A stretch of 64,000 bases of DNA from Paragordius varius (GCA_964247055.1 OZ176055.1:7254001-7318000), one strand, 5' to 3'; positions 11,041 through 24,100 are shown, counted from the stretch's first letter. The notes: generated from the letters alone by a model not told the origin. Numbers and translations: made by a program.

Positions 11041-14000
11041 TCAACCCGATAATTTGAACTTAACATTTAATTGTGACGAAAAAATCATAAGCTTAAATAT
11101 TTATAAACAAAGCATCGAATTTAGTCATATATTAAACCGCAAAATTTTGTGCAATCAAATTTGATAACATATAAAAATATATACCTCAGCTCCACTGAAA
11201 TTTACAATACCGATTGCACTAACGCTTATAACTCGATTATTAATACGTTTTCCCTTATTTGGTCCCAATTGAATTCGATCGACCTGAGTAGAGGTTTTAC
11301 ATTGTAGGAGCGACAAATTTTTTATACCCTGACTTAAATTTGCTGTGTCATTTCCATTTTTATCAATTTCCAATGGTTTTATCGTTTTTTGGAATGCTAA
11401 ATCATTTGAGATTTTATAGAGGTATTTCGGTAATTTTTTTCGGCTCACTGAAAAGAGGTATGGAATTTTGTATTGTAACGCCGTGTAAATTGTTGAAAGA
11501 ATTAATTCACATAAGGAATCTTTGGTTTTTTGTCGATAAGAAAAATATAGAATAAAACGTCAAAAAGGTTAAAATTTAAACAAAATATATCTAGATTTTA
11601 ATAAAAATAAAACTTTAATTAAAAAAAGTAAACTAGACACCTTTTCTTAGGAGTGAAAATTCAAGATCTGGCGCTATAATGAGACAACACAATTTTCCCA
11701 ATTCCATCCATTTGCAACAATCCTTGAAACCATAAACGAGTCTGCGTTTATCTTTGGCCAAAAGAAATTTCTAAAAGATTCATTGACAATATATATTACA
11801 ATTAATAATTAGAATATTATAATTTAAGGATAATAACTTTACTAAAATGATGAATTTAATTAATAATTTGAATGAATAAAAACTAATTCATATTATCAAA
11901 ATTTTTAAAGTATGGGTGTTATATAGGCTTTTAAGGTACCCAAAAGCGGTAAATTTGCAAAAACTCGCTGGAATCCCAATAATATATAAATTATGTTAAT
12001 ATGTTTGACTTTTACTGATCAATCGAAATAAAAAAGAACGTACGGTTTTATAACCTATAAATGCTTATTAATCGACTTTTATTTTAAAATATTTATTGAA
12101 CGAGAAAGGCAAATAATATTATACTGCTTTAGTGAGTTGAAAAAAAGATTAGCTAAATAATTGAATTTACATTAGGATCAGGTGATTCCAGCACTTTCCG
12201 TTGATAATAATTATATAGGGTTTGTAAGAGTTCGCAAGTTTTTGTTTCAAACTCTGCATCATACATTTGTGTACAATATCTAAATATTTTAATTTTGCAG
12301 AAAAAGTCATAAAATTAACCAGATAAGTTTTTCAAATACATCAATTGACTAAGATATTATAAATTTATGTGAGTTTGTATGTGTAAAACTAATTGTATTG
12401 ATAAAATTTACCATTAATTAGATGTAATTACCAATATGAAACTTTAATCCTTATACCTAAAAAAGATAGGTTAAATCTTTTACATCAACATTTTCCCAAC
12501 TTAATTTACCTTTTTTATATGTAGAGTTTAAATAATTGAATAAAAAATAGGGTATTACTCTTTTTGTTTTGGTGAAATTAATCCCTTTTCCTTCAATTCC
12601 GCCAAAGCCATTAACATTAAATTATAAAATTCTTGGGAAACATTTAAGTTAGTCATATTTCCATCATTTAAAGCCAAGGTTTCATTTTCAAGTTTTTTTA
12701 CCTTCATAATCCATTCTTTAACATTAACATTCCACCATTGTTCAAAGGTAAAAACTCCCTTAAGACTAAAGATATGCAATTAAAAAAAAAATTATTAAAA
12801 TGAAATCAAATTAAAAATTATATAAATAAACGTTTAATATCAAAATAAAATATTCGCCTTACATTACATATGAATTTTTTAATTAATGATTGATTTTGAA
12901 TTATTTTTTGTCCCACAACTGTAAAAAATAATTATTTAGTTAGTTAATAATTTAGTAAGATCAATGATTATCACAAGAAAAATATGTCAAATTTGTAAGT
13001 AGTTATAACAGAAAGTATTCATCAGGGTCTTATATGGTATATTTATTACATATTTTAACCATGCGCTAATCATTTTTGGATAATCATTTGTTTTTTCGTG
13101 ATAATCATTTATTATATTACTAAATAAGTCAAATTTCATTTTACAGTTTTTATTTTACAATCTAAATTAGTGATACTCAAACCACAGCTTAAAAGTGAAT
13201 TTTTATGGCCCTGAATTATTTATTGATAATTTTTCATATTTTTATTTTTAGTATAAACATCAGCAAATGGTAAAACAGCTATGATCGGTAGTAAGGTAAG
13301 GTCCTTGAGAAAAGAAAAATATTTTTTGGCCCTTTAAATTTTTTTAGCAATGACCACAGGTCTAAATAACAAAAGCAGTAACCAAAAAATATTTTTAAAG
13401 CAATAATTAGCGGATTGCTGCCAAATTATATAAAATAAATGGATGATTATGATTTAGAAATGTAAAATTTATTTATCATACAATATATATTTATAAAACT
13501 ATTTAGCGTTTAAACAAAATTCCAGAAACAAAATTGTGCTGATTATAAAGATTTGAGTAATTTTAATTTACATTTTTTTATGACCAAAGCTACATAGTAT
13601 ACAATTTTTACAAAATACTCCAAAGCTAAAAATATTTTACAGAAAAAATTATTAAATACCCAAATTGAATGAGGTTAGCCTTTAAAATATGGTAAAGTTG
13701 TTCATGACATTTCCATAAGAAGGGGCCGAATGCTGGTAAATGTTTGCTACATAACTGAGCAAATGCTTTAATTTTTCTTTGTTTGAGAATTGAATCGACA
13801 AAAACAGATTCGTTATTTTCAACCGTTTTGAGATCGCTTGAATATATTTTGTTGTTGACATTTTTTAAACTCACAGTAGTATTATTCCTTTTATCTATAT
13901 TAAGCTTGTTAAGGTGCAATAATTCTGAATTGACCTCTAGATATTTATATATAACGAAAAAGGAATTTTAGCAAATGAATTAAATGAGGATGAATATTTT

Positions 14001-14252
14001 AGCTTTAACTCAAAACGTAAAATGAGTTACCATTATTTTTAAAAGAATGATTTAAATTCTGTTGTCGGCTATATGAGTCCTTATTTATGTGTTTTTTATC
14101 GCTCGTTTTCCATCCAATATAATCTTCAAGGGTGGTTAATTTTGATTCCTTATCGGGATTTTGAAATTTATGCCCAAATATTTTTCTCCTAAATTTTTTG
14201 GGGTTTTGACGTTTTGAAAAATTTAAATCTCCAAAAACATATAAGGATTCGC
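11041..14252 (-). CDS. SECISBP2: SECIS-binding protein 2 (SBP2/SECISBP2), 3' seven exons
   Basis: Minus-strand exons: 14252-14031, 13936-13660, 12765-12559, 12279-12171, 11770-11641, 11519-11185, 11091-11041 (TGA). All junction phases agree, giving about 442 codons; first exons upstream of 14,252 were not found. SBP2 binds SECIS elements in selenoprotein mRNAs through an L7Ae domain and recruits the selenocysteine elongation factor. The evidence is the L7Ae block: CELLQTLYNYYQRK, AKDKRRLVYGFKDCC, LCCLIIAPDLE, YKIPYLFSVSRKKL and ISVSAIGIVNFSGAE, which align in order with vertebrate SBP2 (KTKRRLVLGLRE, KCVIISPNCE, IPFVFALNRKALG, VPVSVVGIFSYDGA). About 55 residues are inserted between the RKKL and VISVSAIG blocks. 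The C-terminus after the domain is only 17 residues, shorter than in vertebrates, and an AATAAA follows. The upstream exons (FEQWWNVNVKEWI, FAQLCSKHLPAFGPF) are not recognisable on their own. An SBP2 call implies that the organism makes selenoproteins. Confidence 0.88.
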
Positions 14253-14657
14253 CTGGCAAATAAAATATTGAATTGTATGCGGAGATTTCACTAAATTTAA
14301 GTATTGAAAAATACTTATGAAAAGTGATGTATTTTTGATCTAATTTAGATTTAATTACATCCTGTCATTGTATAAAAGTAAGAAAAAAACCTTTTTAAAT
14401 TTTGTGTGCTTAAATTTTCTTTTTTTGTACACATTTTGACTGTAAGGAATGGTTTTTACACCTATGTAACGGGATTTTCTAAATTTTGTAATATAATTAC
14501 TTCGCCGGTCTATCTTTCTAAATTTAAATTAAAAAATAACTTTTTCTATATTTATCTTGAAAGTTCCATTGCTTTTATATCTTTTTTCGGAGGCCACATA
14601 ATTCATTTATATGTGAATCTCAGAAATCCTCCAAATTTAAATACTATCACATTTGTT

Positions 14658-16132
14658 GGCCCATGTGAATGAGCCAGTTGAGCAGGCTCATTCACCACTT
14701 TTAATGATCCAGGTGAATGAGCCTTCCTCATCCTGTTGAGATGGAGGAATTTTTAATCCTGGTTTTTTCAGGATTAAGCTTGTTACAAAAGCCGATATCA
14801 TGAGAACTAGGAAGAATTTTTGGAATCTGGAAACTGTATTAGCCTTAAAAAGGTATATTTAATATATGTATATGGTAGGTTTTGGAAATTTTGGACATGG
14901 ATTAAAAAATATTTTTCGGGCAAATGCTTACTAAAGGTTAGATGCTTTATTTTTATATATTTAGGCAATAAATGGTAGTTAGTTCGAGTTTATAAGCAAG
15001 TTTAACTGAATATTTAGAAAATCATCGTATAACTACTGATATGTTTTTTCAAGGATTTAGAATAAGCCATCAAATAATTCTTTTCTCACTTGAAACCATT
15101 CTAAATAGTAAAATAATCAGGAATACTATCGAGTATTTTAAATTTGGTTTATTTTAGACATGAAACTCATTAATGATAATCGGAGTTTTCGGTAATACAT
15201 ATTTCTATAAAAGCGATAGGTAACATTGACGAAAATGAGTTAGCAAACTTTTATCAGAAGATCAGACAACACCTATATTGAATAGCCATCAGACAGGAGT
15301 AGATCGGAGAAACAAAATTTGACATAATTTTATTTATAATTTATTTTTACACAATAAATGAATATATTTTATAAATGTATTATTGGTTTGGCTCAGTTAT
15401 TGGGATTCCATGGATTAATTTACGATATATGTCTCTATCATTTGTTGCGTTTCGAGGTATGTTCAAGAATTTAAAGTCTTATTCTATGATTTGAGTCCAA
15501 GTTGTTTTAGGCCTCCCTTTTCGGTTAAGAACAGGGATCTGTAAATCAAGAATTTCTTTTGCAGGTGAGTCTATACTGGATCTCTCTATGTGTCTAAAAT
15601 ACCGAAGTCTATTTGTTCTGATTAAAGCTTTTATTGGTTCTAGTTCAATGGTAGAATTTATCATCACATAGCATTTTGTCTTCCGTTCTTTTCAATCTCG
15701 ATTCTAATGTTTTTGTGATTGCCCAATTTAAATATTGATCATTTCTTCGACTAAAGCCTCCTAGACCTTAAGCTTTTAGTCATTGCAGAATTTATTTACG
15801 GATTCATAAAGATGCACAGATATCTCGAATTTAGACAAAACTTTAAGACCCGCATATAAATCGCGTGTAACTGTTTTCATCATATTGATAAAAATACAAA
15901 TCAGGCCTTCGCCATTGCTAAATTTATTTACGATATTCATAAAGATGGATGTATATCTATATATTATTTGAACAAAATAACCTAAATAGCGTGTAGAACT
16001 GTTATCCATCATACTGATAAAAATTTTCAAAATTCCCACCTCAAAAACTCAATCACCTCCCTCAAACATATGCTTCCTCATAATCCATAATCCAGGTGAA
16101 TGAGCTTGAAAATTGGCTCATTCACATGGCCC
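14658..16132. mobile_element. 1.47-kb element with terminal inverted repeats, carrying a LINE tail
   Basis: The left end ggcccatgtgaatgagcc and the right end ggctcattcacatggccc are inverted repeats (17 of 18 match). Just inside each end the motif ggtgaatgagc recurs in both orientations (near 14,688, 14,713, 16,095 and 16,115), a clustered sub-terminal repeat as in many DNA transposons. There is no recognisable transposase. The middle contains a 3' LINE fragment (15,340-15,670). Target duplication is not certain. Likely a non-autonomous transposon that was itself hit by a LINE, or a composite. Confidence 0.6.
15385..15667 (-). mobile_element. LINE 3' end (C-terminus of the polyprotein)
   Basis: Minus-strand translation: TNRLRYFRHIERS, then NRKGRPKTTWTQIIE, one stop, then FKFLNIPRNATNDRDIYRKL and a final stop. 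This is the standard C-terminal block of RTE-like LINEs (RLR.FGHI.R, GRP...W, DR..WR). A second copy of the same 3' end lies at about 39,070-39,210. Five-prime truncated, and split by one nonsense codon. Confidence 0.7.
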
Positions 16133-16249
16133 TTGATGTACCAATGAAAATAAATGCATCATCTCAAAAACCGAAATCAAAATTTAAAAAGGGGGTGTTT
16201 TTTTGCTTTAAATTATTATAATCAAATTTTATATATTTCGCCTTGACTT

Positions 16250-16640
16250 TTTGGTGTGCGGTACCGGCTTATGCAACCATGGATTCCCATCCAGGCTAGA
16301 ATGCAATCTATGACAATGTTGGATAGTGGCTGTGCGCTAGCTTAGCTAATGGGGCGGATTGGGAAGATTGATACAGTGCTCTGGAGATTGCGCAGATCCA
16401 ATAGCTTCTCAATAGGACATGGCTGTTTGATCTTTCCGTAGAATGATGGCACCAACTACACTATACAATCTTCTGCAAGGGTCTCCTACCGGGCTCTACG
16501 ATAACCTCACTGTATGCCTTTGCCATTCCCGGCATAATTATAGGAGCGCTTGGGGATGTCGCGTCTGGTAGGCAGAATTGTCTTTGCAGACATTGTGTAG
16601 CAGTTTGGATGTAGCCTTAACAGATAAGACTTTTTTGATT
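16250..16640. other. Less AT-rich patch, unassigned
   Basis: About 390 bp with near-balanced base composition in a very AT-rich setting. No reading frame is open for its length, but long fragments look coding in more than one frame. Probably a decayed repeat. It could also hold remnants of a promoter or first exon for the flanking genes; I see nothing decisive. Confidence 0.35.
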
Positions 16641-17099
16641 ACCTTTATTAACTTATTGTTTGTTTTATAAACTTTAACTTATCCATAATTGACATTTATT
16701 GATTTAATTTAAGCCAATTGGCCTTAAACTATAATTTAATATGGATCTCGTTTGCTTTAACTTTGCCAGACATTAAATTTTATTTAGTATCTTCCCTGCT
16801 TAGCTTTGATTTATTCTATTTTTGGACAAAATATTTTTGGTTTATTATGAATTTACTATTGCATCAATTAATTTATTACCGTTGTATGACTTTCAATTTT
16901 GAAAATCGCTTTTATGCTTATCTCACTATTTAATTCGTTTTCGTGTCATATCGTAAAAAATTTTAATTCGATAACTCGCTTGCCATTTGTCATTTTTAGA
17001 TTTTAATTCATCGTCATAAATCATAATTGATTGGAGCGCCTTGTTTATATCGATTATTTACACATTTAGTTTATCATATATATGTTTAGTATTATACGT

Positions 17100-17245
17100 T
17101 CCATTGCATATGTTTGTTAGAAGCCGTGAAGAATGATTGACGTCCCGCTGCCCTGAGGCGTGTAAAAGCGTAGGAAGGCGGTAAGGGTCGTCCTGTGCGG
17201 ACAGTGACGGTACGGAGCAAGCCTGTCACACCCTTTTCTGGATAC
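17100..17245. other. GC-richer patch before the ZCCHC9 exons
   Basis: A short stretch (gaagccgtgaag ... gtcctgtgcggacagtgacgg ... agcctgtcacaccc) markedly richer in G+C than its surroundings. In frame with ZCCHC9 it is open from 17,185, so it might extend the exon, but the translation does not resemble ZCCHC9. Possibly a repeat end or promoter-proximal sequence. Confidence 0.3.
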
Positions 17246-17259
17246 CTGGATTTAAAAAG

Positions 17260-17742
17260 GGGATCAATAAACGTGAATTTAGGCGGCTTAAACGCATAAA
17301 CCAGAGGACAGAGAATATTGTATGATATTGTTTAATAAGTTTTTAGAAATGTTTTAAATGTCGTCAGTTAGGCCACCTAATGTCAGAGTGCGAAACTGCA
17401 ATCAATGAATCCAAATCATCGGGGATGATTGAGGACGATTGTTATGATATATGTTATAAATGCGGTAGCCTTGAACACAAATCCAGTAATTGCAATCAAA
17501 AAGTAATCGGATATCCTTACGCAAAATGTTTTATATGCAATCAAATCGGCCATATTTCCAAAAATTGTGTACAAAATACTAATGGTATTTATCCAGATGG
17601 TGGTTTTTGTCTTTATTGTGAGCAAAAGGATCACCTAAAAAAAGATTGTCCACAAATAAAAAACAAATTGGATTCCGGACCTCAAACTGCTTCTGGCACC
17701 AACACAAGAGTGAAAAAAATCAAAAAAGTTGTTAAGCTGTAG
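17260..17742 (+). CDS. ZCCHC9: ZCCHC9 (zinc-knuckle protein), 3' exons
   Basis: Exon 17347-17742 (TAG) is preceded by a 27-nt intron (17320-17346) and by an exon ending at 17319, whose acceptor I place at 17258-17259; 5' exons are not found. Four CCHC knuckles (C-x2-C-x4-H-x4-C) are seen: CFKCRQLGHLMSEC, CYKCGSLEHKSSNC, CFICNQIGHISKNC and CLYCEQKDHLKKDC. The linkers match ZCCHC9: FAKCF-like YPYAKCF, the long insert NTNGIYPDGG between knuckles 3 and 4, and the C-terminal KIKKVVKL (vertebrate end KIPKVVNF). The basic lead-in RRLKRINQRTENI also fits. ZCCHC9 is a nuclear/nucleolar RNA-binding protein; its exact role is poorly defined. Retroelement Gag was considered and rejected because of the linkers and the tail. 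AATAAA at 17747-17752 lies 4 bp after the stop. Confidence 0.85.
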
Positions 17743-17746
17743 CGTT

Positions 17747-17752
17747 AATAAA
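17747..17752 (+). promoter_or_regulatory. Polyadenylation signal of ZCCHC9
   Basis: AATAAA begins 5 bp after the TAG, implying a 3' UTR of a few tens of bases. Confidence 0.5.
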
Positions 17753-17961
17753 TATTAATTATATGTAATTTTAATATATCCATTTTTTGGTCTAGCGAAA
17801 CCGTTATCGGTTTAAGCCAACCTCTGTACTATTCCACATTTATTCATAAAAAAAACTAAATCTTTCCAATTTAGAACTTTTTTTCAGCCAAAGAATTTTA
17901 CCTCTCCTATCTTTTTTGGCCAAATGGTCCCATTTACAGATTAGATAATTCGATACAATAA

Positions 17962-18125
17962 GAGAGTAGCGTATGGCATAAAACAATGTTAGTCCATAAA
18001 AGAATAAAATATTGTTTTTTAAAACAATGGGATATTATGGATATGTGTGTATACAACCAGGCTTTTTTTAAAAAAACATTTTTTATTATTTTATACACTA
18101 ATAATGTTTTATGCCATACTCTACT
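17962..18125. repeat. Foldback repeat
   Basis: The left arm 17962-17992 (agagtagcgtatggcataaa...) and right arm 18094-18125 (...ttttatgccatactctact) are inverted copies with about two mismatches and an indel. The core (about 100 bp) is itself AT-rich. Consistent with a small MITE or hairpin-forming repeat. Mirror-image ORFs on both strands here are a by-product of the palindrome. Confidence 0.6.
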
Positions 18126-18129
18126 GTAT

Positions 18130-21100
18130 ATAACCATAAAATATAACATCACATTTATTATGCCCTACTATCCTCTATATCTAAAACTGTGGTAGTCGTA
18201 TCGCGACCCTCTGGCCACATGCGGCTTAAAAGAACAATTGTCAATTGTTATCACTTAATTATTTTTTTTATTAAATGATTATTTAGAAATACATATAATC
18301 GATAAATTTGAGATTTCGATATAATTTTGGTATTTATTATTTTTTTCTATTATGAAATGAAATATGGAAAATGTAATTTCTTTGGTATCCGCTTTTCACA
18401 TAAAAAAGCTATACCGTAAGCTTCATAAGAATTTCTTATATTTTATAATATTAAATCTTTTGCCGATGCGAGCATGTAAGCGGTTTCACCCTTAACCAAA
18501 TTATGGCTTAATTTAAGTGCGCGACAAATTGAATGTCTGTTAAATTTATTTTCAAGCGAAATGTTGGAAATATTTTAGCTCACCTATCAGTAGAACTGAT
18601 ATTAGTTCCACACCATAAGGTTCAATATTCTGTTTAAGTGAAATGTCTAAAAGTTACCAATGAACAAAAGCTGGTAATGATTTTGCTCAATTGGCACTTT
18701 TATCTTTAAAAAATTGGTTGCTTACGGTTTTTTTCATTTGAAAATATATAAAATTTACACAACCTTAATCCTTTCTTTTCATTAAAATACAAGATTTCCG
18801 AATCAATAATTAAAACTGTTGTGGAAGGTGTTTTAAGTCTTAGTAGATTCTAAGTTTTTAAAAAAATAATCTCAATGAATTCTTGTGATTTGGCCTGAGA
18901 AGGGCTTTAAATAATTTCGTGTTTAAAGACATGAAATATTCTAAATTTTTAAGTAAAAAAGTATATTATCAATAATAAATTGTGAGTTGTCTTGGCTTAT
19001 CTTTTCCACATTTCTCATAAATCAAATGTTTAAATAGACGTCTTTAAGGTGATAACATTTTCGAAAATCAAATATAAATGTTTGATGAAAAATTATTAAC
19101 ATATTAAGTTATTATAATATCTATTTCCGAGACTTAAAATACTCAAGAAAAACATATGAAAACTGCCATATCAACTCGATTGATAATTATTTAACATTTG
19201 TATTTAATGAGATAAAATTCCGATTAGATATTTAAAAATATTAAAAAATCCTTAAAACTCGTTGTAAATCCATGGCATATGGATATGTCAAATATAACGT
19301 AACTTGTGCAATTTTCGATCATCCGCATAATGAAAAATTAAAATATTCAAATTTAGAAGCTACACGGAAAATCTGAAATGTAAGAGCTACATCGAAGCAT
19401 GTCCCAATTACATATAAAAGTTCTCAAGATTTTACTGTTTTCCCATCAACTTATACATGCGCTGTTTAAAAATGAAACATGTTAAAATGTATCAAAATCG
19501 TCTAGAACAGCGTATTAAGATTGGCCTGTCATAATGCTAAACCAGATTTCTTTCGATAAAGATTAAAATATGTCCACTTATAAGATATTTGTCGTATTAT
19601 AAGGTACACGGCCTTTAAGACTAAATAATCTATTATTCGGATCGTCATATTTTTTAATTAATACCTCTGGTTTAAAAATACATATTCTTTTATAATGGAA
19701 ACAATAATAAAATATTTACATTGTATTAGATAACATATATTTTTGGAAGCGCGGTTTTGGACCTTTATAACAATTTATGGCTTAAAAAGTCAAGACACAA
19801 AAACTCTTAAATAGATTCCCAGATATAATGTTTTATTCCTCTTTCAGGAGTAACATTGGACCACACTTAGCATAAAAAGATATTTGTTCCAATTATCATT
19901 GGTAGGTAACTAAATGTTATTAGAACTTTTTCTATAAATAACGACAAAGAATATTCAAATATTAGAGCTATTTAGTCAAGAAAAAAATATTGATAATTTT
20001 ATTAAGTATTGGATATATTCTTGTATAATATAATGTGACCAAACATAGTTTGACGCAATACAACATTAAAACATAATTTGCCTCTTTTTACACCATTGGG
20101 TGGTATATTACACAGTTTCTACAAAAATATCATGATAATATATATATATATATATATATACTTGTTGTACCCAAGTGTTAAAGTCATAATTCTTTTGGCT
20201 CTTTTAAAATGAAGTGTTTTATTAAAATAAACGCAAAATTCCCTTAAATATATACTAAATTTTGATATCAACTAAATATATATTTCAAAAAATGCATACT
20301 TTCAAAAATTTAATTTTTAGCATTTGTTGAAGCATTCATACTATTTTGACCATGATGGAAACGATATAAACGGTGGAGATGTTATAAAATTTTATATATA
20401 TTATTTGATGATGCTATCTCAATCAGAATTGATTGAAATATTCGTTCTTTTCCAAAAATTTACCAAAATTTGCAAGCAACCAAACTTTTAAAATAAAATT
20501 CTGAATGTTCGACATCATCCTGTTTAGAAAACATGTTTTATTAATTTTAGAAGGTTATGCCGTTTCCATCATGCTTCAAAATCGTTAAAAGTACGCTAAC
20601 AAAATATCAAATTTGTTTATGCAAAAAAATATGAAACTAATAAAATTTAACGTTTATGAAAAAAATTTAGTTATATCATACCTCCCACCATTTAAGTTTG
20701 AATAACAACTCTTTATTTTTACGAAAAAAGGTTATTTCGAAATCATATGCCATATATAATAAATTTTAATAATAGTTACGGGAATAACAATTTTCGAAAT
20801 AATTTTCTGTATATAACAAAAATGAACTAAACTGATCAAACATTTATTAAAATATAAATTAATTTTGTTATTTTTAATTTTGAGACACCTCTTTTTGCGG
20901 AAGCCCTGAGTGAAAGAGCCATTAGTCTGAATCTTACAGTGGAGTACGTGATTTATAGTTACGCCACTGCGCGAAAGGCTGCAATCATAGACGGTTTGAC
21001 TGATCCATAATTTAATTGATGTATGATTTGAGCAGAAAATAAAATATTAACCAATTCTTAAATTTTTAATGCAAAAAGAACCATTCTTTACTAATTATGG

Positions 21101-24100
21101 GGTTATTTACAGAGGGTACTATATTAAATTCTAAACAATTTTTTTGAATAAATAGAAGGTAATTAAAATATATTCACAAATAATTGAATTTTATCAATTT
21201 CAAAAAGCTGTACAAAAGTGGGGGCAGTACAGTCACAGTTTGAAAATCCAGTACTGCATTGCGAAAAACAGCCTATCTGGTAACATTAGTATAATACCAT
21301 AAAACTAAACATTTGTAATTCACGCTTAAAGATTTCATGTCTTTGTATATTTTAAAATTTAACCTTAGATACACACCTTCTAACCTTTTTTCAAAATTTC
21401 TCCTGAATATTTTTTTTACCCTTGTATAATAAGCCTTTATATATTTTAGGATATTTGAATATCTTACTCTAATTCTGTTTTTCTTAGCTTAATTTAACTA
21501 GCAAATTAAAATATTTATTTTTTGGCATATCATATACAAAGTACAAAAATAAATATTTCGATAAAAATTTGATAGTAGTTTATCAGGATTCTCATGGTGG
21601 TTTTGGAGCTTACAAGTGATTCAATAAAGTATTATTTATGCTGTTCATATCGAAAAAAAGAAAGGCGCATATTCTAAATAAATTTTTTTGGTGAAGGCTA
21701 ATGCTTTATTAAAATAACATTGAAATACATAATAAATTTCGCCATTTTCTGATATGAAGCAGAAAACAAATGAATAAATCTCTTAAATTCTTCGTAGGGC
21801 CTAAACCAAAAGAATCATGATAATCCCAATACATTTTGTATCAGGATATATATCTTATCAGGTTATTTTTTTGAGGCACTGTATGTTGTGTAATGCAATT
21901 TAACATGTTTAAATATATTTCATATTTTTACAAACTTTATACACGCCTTGCTTACTATTTACTCCGATTTTAATCGAAGGACTGAAACAAATTTCTTGCA
22001 TTCAATTGTTAATATAAGATGCGATTTAAAAATAATCTTTATTTTAGCGTTTTAAAAAAGCACGATAATTGCAAAAATGCTCTTAAATAAAAATCGCATT
22101 AAACTACTTTGTTTTTTGAAACTTAATTGTAGTTTAATATTTTGGCTTATTTATACATTCTATATCATCATAGAAAGAATATATTTAAATTGGAACGTCC
22201 CTTTCACTTCTTAATAATATCAATTTGAATTTGGTCGGGAGCCACTCACACCGATGTGAATCGAAGTTTTAAAAAATCCAAAATTTTCTGAAAAGCTCCT
22301 ATGAATATTAATTTTCTTTATATATACTTTATATAATAATTTTTGATAACCACCAATTTTGTGCACTCTATAAATTAAATAATAAATAACATAACCATCT
22401 TTACAAATAAATAGCTTTTTAATTTTATGAGTTTCGGATTTTTATTCTATTATAATAAATATAATATACTCTGCTTTGTCTTTATTTATGTGTTATTCAA
22501 AACTACATTCTTCGTGAAACGTTTTACCAATTATTTTAACGTTACATATGTAATTCATAACGCTATCGGAGAAAGGTATGTTTTTTTGAATTTTTAATTC
22601 AACTAGTATAAGTATAAATTTATTTTATACTAATAATTTAAGAGTATATCTATTTAAAATTTATTTATTATTGGCCGATAATCACCTAAGTGTGATATTA
22701 TTGGATCAATTTCTTTTTTACCGATTTTAATTTTGAAATACTAACTTTTGTGATATATCTGGATGAGAAAAACTCTTTTTGTTAAAAAAACCATTTTGTG
22801 TTTCTCACAATAAGTTTTTAACAATATTTTAATCCTATTTCCAATGTTAAATGTAAATTAAAAAAATTATTCAAGCTCATGTGTCGCCTTTTTATTCATA
22901 AGCCCGTTCCTTATGGTATAAAATCTTATATGCATATATTTAATTTTTTTTAATAAATTTAATTTTATATTTTATCCTATATATATATTTTTGAGCTGCA
23001 TATTTTTTGAAAAATTTTATAGTTTTCGATATGTGCGGTTTTTTGGGCGCGTTTTTAAAACATTTAAAAATATTTGAAAATTTATATTTTGGCTAAGCAG
23101 CCTAGTTTTTCTTTATTAAGGGAATATTTTAAAGCGTAAAAAGTTTATGACAAAGCTGGTTAGATGCAGAAATGACAATTAAACACAAAATTTATGGTTC
23201 TTTACAATTTGCATTGTTTGGTCAAAAATTTGAAATATTTTCTTTATTTTTAATTGATTTTATTTACCTAATTTTAGCATTTTTGATCTTTTTGTTTTTT
23301 TCTAATTAAGGCAAATATTTTATCAGCTGATATACATTGGTTAGATATTGTTAACACTTGGATACAACACATTCATTTTAGTCCTACGATATAAATTGGG
23401 GTGGTTAAATATCCCAGGCCTGCTTAAAATTAAATTCGTTATAAAATATGGAAGGAATCGAAACCATGGCACAAAATTTTACACTTTTATAACATTAATA
23501 AACCGAAATATATAAAAAATTTTATTTAAAAATACTTGATATGACTTATTTTAAACTAAAACCGAAAGGTAAATTTTGTCCAACGTGTCATGTGTGCCGT
23601 AAAATGGAAAAATAATACAAAATAAACCGCTTTTTCTATTTCTGTCAATGTTAGATGTAATTTAAATAAATTAGCTTTAATTCTACCCTTAATATTAAAT
23701 GAAGACGATATTTTGCAAAAAATTTGTAAAATAAAAATGGCGTCGAAGCAGTTCGACATGAAACTTTTTTTTTCATAACAAAATTTTATTTAGATATTTT
23801 GGAATTATTATATAATTTTTATTAGGATAGAAGCATAAATTTAAATTGGGACCGTTTCATTCAGTAGTTTTTTAAAAATCTTAACTCAAATTTAGTTTGG
23901 GGTATTTAGATAACCCAATTTGAATCGAAATGTTAAATATTTCATAATTTTAGACTTATTTTGTTATACACTAACTACCTACTTTATTGTGGCCCATTTT
24001 ATATATATGTTTTGGCCGATTGGCAATTCAATATCGTATGGATAAAAAACAACAAATGCGTGTAATTCAACAATTTTTTCCCTATCTTGCAACGTCTAAA

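Noticed and set aside
17347-17742. Zinc-knuckle ORF as a retroelement Gag nucleocapsid
   Set aside because: Four knuckles with ZCCHC9-specific linkers (PYAKCF, NTNGIYPDGG) and its basic C-terminal tail, split by an intron and with no polymerase nearby.
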